Part shown: positions 8,216 to 11,315 of the stretch, in pieces
Layout: every line of letters begins with the position of its first letter
How positions within the stretch are numbered: the first letter of the stretch is position 1
NCBI GenBank assembly: GCA_947628555.1
Contig: CANRAI010000030.1
Span: forward strand, 1 to 11,315
Direction: 5' to 3'
From: an uncultured Clostridia bacterium
GTDB lineage: Bacteria > Bacillota > Clostridia > Christensenellales > Borkfalkiaceae
Length of the DNA stretch: 11,315 nt
Position numbers and translations under genes: made by a program
Notes under the pieces: model-generated
What the model was told of the DNA's origin: nothing
Database searches by the model: none
What the model saw: the letters and a program-made list of their open reading frames with translations, nothing else

Positions 8216-8244
8216 ATTATATATAAAAATATTATAGCCGTCAA
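8216..8244 (-). promoter_or_regulatory. Sigma-A promoter of secD-secF
   Basis: On the minus strand TTGACG (8239-8244) is followed by exactly 17 bases and then TATAAT (8216-8221), in a very AT-rich 121-base gap between the maturase stop and the secD start. Transcription is expected to begin near 8209, leaving a leader of about 38 bases that carries the AAGGAGA ribosome binding site. No convincing terminator for the upstream maturase is visible in the gap, so read-through is also possible. Confidence 0.8.
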
Positions 8245-8292
8245 TAATTTTTCGTCGGGTTAGAATATTTTTTAAGACAAAAACGGCACTTT

Positions 8293-9621
8293 TCAGCCCT
8301 TTTCCCTCTCTTTTTTGTGCGCAAGGGCGTGCATTCCACATTCTATGCGCTTTTTCATCATCGAGCAGGTGATTTTATAAGGCTTGTTTATGTCGCCCTC
8401 GTAGCGGTAGTTGTTCGCCGCGCATCCCCCGCTGCATATGAACTTCGCGAAGCAGTTTTCGCACCCCTGCCGCGTGAAAAGACAGCTTTCCGCAAACTTC
8501 GAACGTATCTGCGCGTTAAGTTCCCCGCCGAAAACGCTGCCCATAAGGAAATTCTTATCGCCCGCAAACTGATGGCAGGGATAAATGTCGCCGTTGGGTA
8601 CGACGGAAAAATATTCGTTGCCCGCGCCGCACGCCGAAACTTTTTTTTGCAGGCAGACCCCGCCCTCCAAATCGACGTTAAAATGGAAGAAATTAAAGCC
8701 CTCCCCCCTGTCGTACTTATCAAGATAGCGGGCGAGCAGGGTTTCGTACTCCGCGTTTATAGCGGGCAGATGCTCTTCCCCTATCGCAAGGTCGGGGATG
8801 TCTGTCACGACGGGCTCCATGGATATACTGTCGAAGCCGTTTTCGGCAAGAAATATCACGTCCTTGGAAAAATCGAGATTGCGGGACGTGAACGTTCCGC
8901 GCACGTAATAGGACTTGTCCCCGCGGGACCTGACGAATTTTTTTATTTTATCTATTACGAGGTCGAAACTGCCCTTGCCGTTCACCGTTTTGCGGATTGC
9001 GTCGTGCACTTCTTTTCTGCCGTCTATGCTTAAAACCACGTTTTCCATTTCGCGGTTAAAGAAATCAATCGCGTCGTCGTCCAGAAGAAGGGCGTTCGTA
9101 GTTGTTGTAAAAAGAAATTTTTTGCCCGCCGCCGCGGAACGTTCGCGGGCGTATGCCACTACTTTTTTAATTGTGGGCAGGCACATCAAAGGCTCGCCGC
9201 CGAAAAAATCGACTTCGAGCACTTTTCTGTTTCCGCTGTTTTTTATAAGAAAGTCTATTGCCGCCTTAGCCGTCTCCTCGCTCATAAATTCGCGCGCGGA
9301 ATGGTATGCGCCCTCGTCGGCGAAACAATAGCGGCAGCGAAGGTTGCAATCGTGGCAGATATGCAGGCAAAGCGCCTTGACCTCTGACGGTTTCGGCGGA
9401 TAAACGCTTACTTCTTCCGCAAGGAAAAGCCCCTCTTTTTTCAGCCCTTCCAAATCTTTTTCCATTTCCGAAATTTCATTTTCGGAAAACGCGGAAATAT
9501 CGCCGCAGCCTTCATATTTTGCGGCGACGTAATTTTTTGTTTTTTCATCACATTCGTGCAGACTTCCGCTGCCCGAATCGTATATGTAATTTTTGCCCAT
9601 ACAGGCGAATGCGTGTACCAT
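8293..9621 (-). CDS. SCIFF peptide maturase, thioether-forming radical SAM/SPASM enzyme
   Basis: 442 residues. Members of this family use S-adenosylmethionine and several 4Fe-4S clusters to link a cysteine sulfur of the SCIFF precursor to the alpha carbon of a threonine (a sactionine-type bridge). Visible parts: an N-terminal peptide-recognition-like region (1-75, MVHAFACMGKNYIYDSGSGS, matching the family's beginning); the cluster motif CNLRCRYC (C92, C96, C99); DFFGGEP at 138-144; and a C-terminal SPASM domain with C323, C331, C349 and then CENCFAKFICSGGC (C387, C390, C396, C400), C419 and C428 for the auxiliary clusters. A TTG two codons upstream could also start the frame, but the ATG fits the family N-terminus. 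No ordinary ribosome binding site precedes either; the only AAAGGAG is about 30 bases upstream, inside a hairpin. The partner peptide gene is immediately upstream. Confidence 0.93.
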   Translation of the reverse strand: MVHAFACMGKNYIYDSGSGSLHECDEKTKNYVAAKYEGCGDISAFSENEISEMEKDLEGLKKEGLFLAEEVSVYPPKPSEVKALCLHICHDCNLRCRYCFADEGAYHSAREFMSEETAKAAIDFLIKNSGNRKVLEVDFFGGEPLMCLPTIKKVVAYARERSAAAGKKFLFTTTTNALLLDDDAIDFFNREMENVVLSIDGRKEVHDAIRKTVNGKGSFDLVIDKIKKFVRSRGDKSYYVRGTFTSRNLDFSKDVIFLAENGFDSISMEPVVTDIPDLAIGEEHLPAINAEYETLLARYLDKYDRGEGFNFFHFNVDLEGGVCLQKKVSACGAGNEYFSVVPNGDIYPCHQFAGDKNFLMGSVFGGELNAQIRSKFAESCLFTRQGCENCFAKFICSGGCAANNYRYEGDINKPYKITCSMMKKRIECGMHALAHKKEREKG

Positions 9622-9631
9622 AAACAAATTT

Positions 9632-9657
9632 AAGGAGCAGAGAATTTTCTGCTCCTT
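9632..9657 (-). promoter_or_regulatory. Hairpin between SCIFF gene and its maturase
   Basis: AAGGAGCAG and CTGCTCCTT (9 bp perfect, one further A-T pair) enclose a short AT loop, placed between the SCIFF stop and the maturase start. On the minus strand it is followed by only two T residues and then AAATTTG, so it is a poor intrinsic terminator. It more likely acts as a 3'-end stabiliser, processing site or partial attenuator that keeps peptide output above enzyme output. Its 5' arm contains the only Shine-Dalgarno-like AAAGGAG of this gap, which is hidden when the stem forms. Confidence 0.6.
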
Positions 9658-9672
9658 TAAAAATTCTGTATT

Positions 9673-9828
9673 TTACTTAACTTTTTCGGGGTTCTGTTCT
9701 CTTGTGATTCTTTCACAGCTTTGGTTGCCTACCGTACAGCTTGTTTTGCAAGCGGATTGGCAGGTGCTTCTGCATTCTCCGCAGCCCGTTACCTTTCTTT
9801 CAGAGGGTTTAGCCACAGTTTTTATCAT
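9673..9828 (-). CDS. SCIFF ribosomally synthesised precursor peptide (six cysteines in about 45 residues)
   Basis: A 51-residue peptide beginning MIKTVAKPSERKVTGCGEC. It contains exactly six cysteines (C16, C19, C23, C27, C31, C38) and the family's hallmark core CQSACKTSCTVGNQSC at 23-38. It is the substrate of the radical SAM/SPASM maturase encoded 51 bases downstream. By analogy with characterised SCIFF peptides, where a Cys is bridged to a Thr five residues later, the likely bridged pair is C27 and T32; that is an inference by alignment. The ATG has AAGGAGAT about eight bases upstream and a near-consensus promoter of its own. The N-terminal 15 residues, without cysteine, would be the leader. 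The biological role of SCIFF peptides is not established; they are nearly universal in Clostridia. No transporter or protease gene sits next to it here, but the secDF and yajC genes flank the pair. Confidence 0.95.
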   Translation of the reverse strand: MIKTVAKPSERKVTGCGECRSTCQSACKTSCTVGNQSCERITREQNPEKVK

Positions 9829-9862
9829 TTCGGATATCTCCTTCGCAATTTTGATTTATATC

Positions 9863-9891
9863 ATTATAAGCCGCTCGGCGGAAAAAATCAA
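9863..9891 (-). promoter_or_regulatory. Sigma-A promoter of the SCIFF gene
   Basis: On the minus strand TTGATT (9886-9891), a 17-base spacer and a perfect TATAAT (9863-9868) lie between the stop of the small membrane protein and the SCIFF start. The expected start of transcription is near 9856, giving a leader of roughly 28 bases that includes AAGGAGAT. The spacer contains a short CCGC/GCGG dyad that could be chance. This promoter would let the peptide be expressed independently of yajC. Confidence 0.8.
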
Positions 9892-9897
9892 GCGATT

Positions 9898-10266
9898 TTA
9901 CGTCTTACTTTTGAGATTGACGGCAATTACGCCCGTAACGGCGCCCGCCGCCGCGCCGATGAGAAGCTCTACCGCCGTTTTCCAGGTAAAGGACAGCGAC
10001 ATCGAAATCAAACCGAAAAGCAAAAAGGTGATAAGCACTGCCGAAACTCCGTAAATGGCGCCCTTCAAAAGCCCCTTTTCGCCGCGGATGAAGATAAGCC
10101 CGCCGCAGACGATAGCAAGAATTTTGAATATTTGGTTTACAGGTCTTATTACCTGTGCAGGCAGGCTGAAAAGCTGAATTATAACGGTGAATATCAGTAC
10201 GAACGCAAGCGAAAAAAGCACCGCCGCAAGCACCGCTTTTAAAATCTGAAAAATATGTACGCGCAT
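9898..10266 (-). CDS. Small membrane protein of the YrzE/TIGR04086 type
   Basis: 122 residues, almost entirely hydrophobic, with four probable membrane segments (about 7-32, 43-60, 65-90, 97-117) separated by short basic or charged turns (RGEKG at 61-65, WKT near 94, KSK at the end). Its size, composition and place next to yajC match the uncharacterised TIGR04086/YrzE family. In Bacillus subtilis the yrzE gene also neighbours the yajC homologue. No catalytic motif is visible and no function is assigned; a role linked to the Sec accessory proteins is only a guess from position. The ATG is seven bases after a GGAGG that also forms the 3' arm of the yajC terminator, so its translation may depend on how that hairpin behaves. 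The SCIFF promoter begins just beyond its stop. Confidence 0.75.
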   Translation of the reverse strand: MRVHIFQILKAVLAAVLFSLAFVLIFTVIIQLFSLPAQVIRPVNQIFKILAIVCGGLIFIRGEKGLLKGAIYGVSAVLITFLLFGLISMSLSFTWKTAVELLIGAAAGAVTGVIAVNLKSKT

Positions 10267-10300
10267 AAAAAAACCTCCGCTATACTATATGCGGAGGTTT
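10267..10300 (-). terminator. Intrinsic terminator after yajC, overlapping the next gene's ribosome binding site
   Basis: AAACCTCCGC and GCGGAGGTTT form a perfect 10-bp stem with a 10-base AT loop (10281-10290). On the minus strand it is followed by a run of seven T residues (three of them within the stem). It starts only nine bases past the yajC stop. The descending arm carries GGAGG (10274-10278), which sits seven bases before the ATG of the next gene. The element can therefore stop transcription and, in read-through RNA, hide that ribosome binding site. Confidence 0.82.
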
Positions 10301-10309
10301 AAGCGTTTA

Positions 10310-10759
10310 TTATTTATTTTCCGATACGTTATTTTCGGATACGTTTTCTTCTGATACGTTTTCTACGGGCGTTTCCGCGGTTTCGGAACTTTCCGCTTCC
10401 TGCGGGGGCTCTACGGCTTGTTCCTCGGAAGGCTCCTCGGCGGGTTTTGCATCCTTATCCTTTTTCTCTACAACGGCGTCCGTCTGCCAGATAGCTTGTC
10501 TGTCGAACTTCACATAGCTCTTGCCCGCCGTTACGCTGCCCGTTTCAAGCACGAAAGTATTTTCCTCGTCGTCAACTTCGACTACGATTCCGCAGACGCC
10601 GCCTATGGTTTTGACCTTGTTGCCCGGTTTGACGGCGTTAATCAAATCCTTTGCTTCCTGCTCTTTCTTCTTGTTCTTCTTGCTGCTATATACCCACCAG
10701 GCGACGAGAAGCACGAAAATCACTCCCACCATCACCCACATCAGTATCTGTTGAGTCAT
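10310..10759 (-). CDS. yajC: YajC, Sec translocase accessory subunit with extended acidic tail
   Basis: 149 residues. A single membrane segment (about 5-26, ILMWVMVGVIFVLLVAWWVY) is followed by a Lys-rich stretch (27-33) and the conserved YajC domain (about 40-92) with VKPGNKVKTIGGVCGIVVEV and YVKFDRQAIW. YajC associates with SecD and SecF at the SecYEG channel; its own activity is unclear. Residues 98-149 form a Glu/Lys/Pro/Ser-rich, presumably disordered cytoplasmic tail ending in three NVSE(E/N) repeats. It makes this protein clearly longer than the usual 85-110 residues. The ATG giving MTQQILMW was chosen because AAAGGAG lies about seven bases upstream. A TTG six codons earlier overlaps that site and is rejected. 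It has its own promoter and is followed at once by a strong terminator. The order tgt-yajC is common across bacteria. Confidence 0.93.
   Translation of the reverse strand: MTQQILMWVMVGVIFVLLVAWWVYSSKKNKKKEQEAKDLINAVKPGNKVKTIGGVCGIVVEVDDEENTFVLETGSVTAGKSYVKFDRQAIWQTDAVVEKKDKDAKPAEEPSEEQAVEPPQEAESSETAETPVENVSEENVSENNVSENK
10316..10360 (-). repeat. Three tandem 15-bp repeats at the 3' end of yajC
   Basis: Three head-to-tail copies of a 15-bp unit (AACGTATC + seven variable bases, ending GAAGAA or GAAAAT) occupy 10316-10330, 10331-10345 and 10346-10360. They encode NVSEE, NVSEN and NVSEN just before the stop. The near identity at the DNA level indicates recent tandem duplication, and copy number could vary between strains. 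Confidence 0.9.
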
Positions 10760-10779
10760 ACAAATCTCCTTTTTCAATA

Positions 10780-10808
10780 ACTATAATATTTTATTTAAAC
10801 TTTTGCAA
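10780..10808 (-). promoter_or_regulatory. Probable sigma-A promoter of yajC
   Basis: On the minus strand TTGCAA (10803-10808), a 17-base AT-rich spacer and TATAGT (10780-10785) lie in the 109-base gap between the tgt stop and the yajC start. Transcription would begin near 10773 and leave a short leader of about 14 bases with the AAAGGAG site. Read-through from tgt is also possible, because no good terminator follows tgt. Confidence 0.65.
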
Positions 10809-10868
10809 GCGTTTTTAATGCGTTGCGGACAATTACACTTAATTTTTATCTTGTTTTAACAAAATAAA

Positions 10869-11315
10869 TTATTCTTCCCTGCCGTACTTTGCGTAAAATT
10901 CTTCCGCAAAATCGTTTAAACTGTCGGAAAAGATAGCTTGGCGTATATCCCGCATGAGTTTATGCAGGAAAGTTATGTTGTGCAGGCTTAAAAGCATGGC
11001 GCCGAGCATTTCGTCCACGTTTATCAGGTGGCGAAGATAGGACTTTGAGTAATTTTTGCAGCAATAGCAATTACATTCTTCGTCGAGAGGGGTAAAATCC
11101 TCGGTATAAGACGCGTTGCGGGCGACGACTTTACCCTTAGAAGTAAACGCCGTGCCGTTGCGGGCTATCCGGGTAGCCAGAACGCAGTCGAACATATCTA
11201 TGCCGCGTTTCACGCCCTCGATAAGGCAATCCGGACTGCCCACCCCCATAAGATAGCGGGGAACGCCTTCGGGAAGCCCCGGGCGGAGAAGTTCCAAAAT
11301 TTCGTACATACGGCT
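10869..11315 (-). CDS. tgt: tRNA-guanine transglycosylase (C-terminal part, cut by window edge)
   Basis: The last 148 residues are visible; the frame is open to the right edge, and the family is usually about 370-385 residues. Tgt swaps the guanine at the wobble position of GUN-anticodon tRNAs (Asp, Asn, His, Tyr) for a queuosine precursor. Diagnostic blocks are PRYLMGVGSPDCLIEGV, GIDMFDCVLATRIARNGTAF (which includes the Asp nucleophile in MFDCV) and the zinc site CNCYCC with a His in LSLHNITFLH. The frequent VLPTR has Ala in place of Pro here (VLATR), a mild substitution. The C-terminus is complete. It lies upstream of yajC in the common tgt-yajC order, but the two are separated by 109 bases containing a promoter, so they need not be strictly co-transcribed. 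Confidence 0.95.
   Translation of the reverse strand, partial: SRMYEILELLRPGLPEGVPRYLMGVGSPDCLIEGVKRGIDMFDCVLATRIARNGTAFTSKGKVVARNASYTEDFTPLDEECNCYCCKNYSKSYLRHLINVDEMLGAMLLSLHNITFLHKLMRDIRQAIFSDSLNDFAEEFYAKYGREE

Noticed and set aside
8260..8300. Hairpin near the end of the maturase gene as its terminator
   Set aside because: Only three G-C pairs (GGC/GCC) with mismatches close the loop; the following T residues alone are not enough to call a terminator.
9869..9900. Short stems (AAAATC/GATTTT and CCGC/GCGG) between the small membrane protein and SCIFF as a terminator
   Set aside because: One is AT-only and the other has four base pairs within the promoter spacer; both are weak and overlap the promoter, so chance is more likely.
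9721..10242. Plus-strand open frames over the SCIFF gene and small membrane protein
   Set aside because: They oppose two well-supported minus-strand genes with promoters and ribosome binding sites, and their translations are low-complexity basic sequences without recognisable motifs.
10845..10868. AT-rich inverted repeat after tgt as a terminator
   Set aside because: The stem has a single G-C pair and a mismatch, and no T-run follows it on the minus strand.

Overview
This window reads as chromosomal core DNA from an anaerobic Firmicute of the class Clostridia. The grounds are the gene order, the SCIFF ribosomally made peptide with its radical SAM maturase (a pair almost diagnostic of Clostridia), bacterial Shine-Dalgarno and sigma-A-type promoter signals, and a moderate GC content with many GCG/GCC alanine codons. 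The exact genus cannot be read from the sequence; the divergent SecD and SecF suggest a lineage distant from the model clostridia. I see no mobile element, CRISPR array, tRNA or rRNA, and no stretch over about 120 bases without a gene.

All genes lie on the minus strand, so transcription runs from high to low coordinates. In that order: tgt (C-terminal part only, entering at the right edge), yajC, a small YrzE/TIGR04086-type membrane protein, the 51-residue SCIFF precursor, its radical SAM/SPASM maturase, secD, secF, recJ, a bifunctional rel (ppGpp synthetase/hydrolase), a metallo-beta-lactamase-fold hydrolase, and hemZ (N-terminal part only, leaving at the left edge). This is a compact version of the tgt-yajC-secDF-recJ-rel order of Firmicutes, here without apt between recJ and rel and without dtd after rel.

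The regulatory layout can be partly read. Well-formed promoters sit before yajC (TTGCAA-17-TATAGT), before the SCIFF peptide (TTGATT-17-TATAAT) and before secD (TTGACG-17-TATAAT). Intrinsic terminators follow yajC and secF, and a hairpin without a good U-tract separates the SCIFF gene from its maturase. After the secF terminator, recJ, rel, the MBL gene and hemZ are packed with gaps of 2-3 bases and behave as one unit, but that unit has no convincing promoter or ribosome binding site at its head.

Functionally the left half is housekeeping (nucleotide stress signalling, DNA repair, a thiol-type hydrolase, a porphyrin-type radical SAM enzyme). The right half combines protein export (YajC, SecD, SecF) with a conserved but poorly understood modified peptide. 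The points most worth a second look are the SCIFF pair; the apparent loss of the proton-relay residues in both SecD and SecF; the terminator after yajC whose 3' arm is also the ribosome binding site of the next gene; and the structured junction between the SCIFF gene and its maturase.
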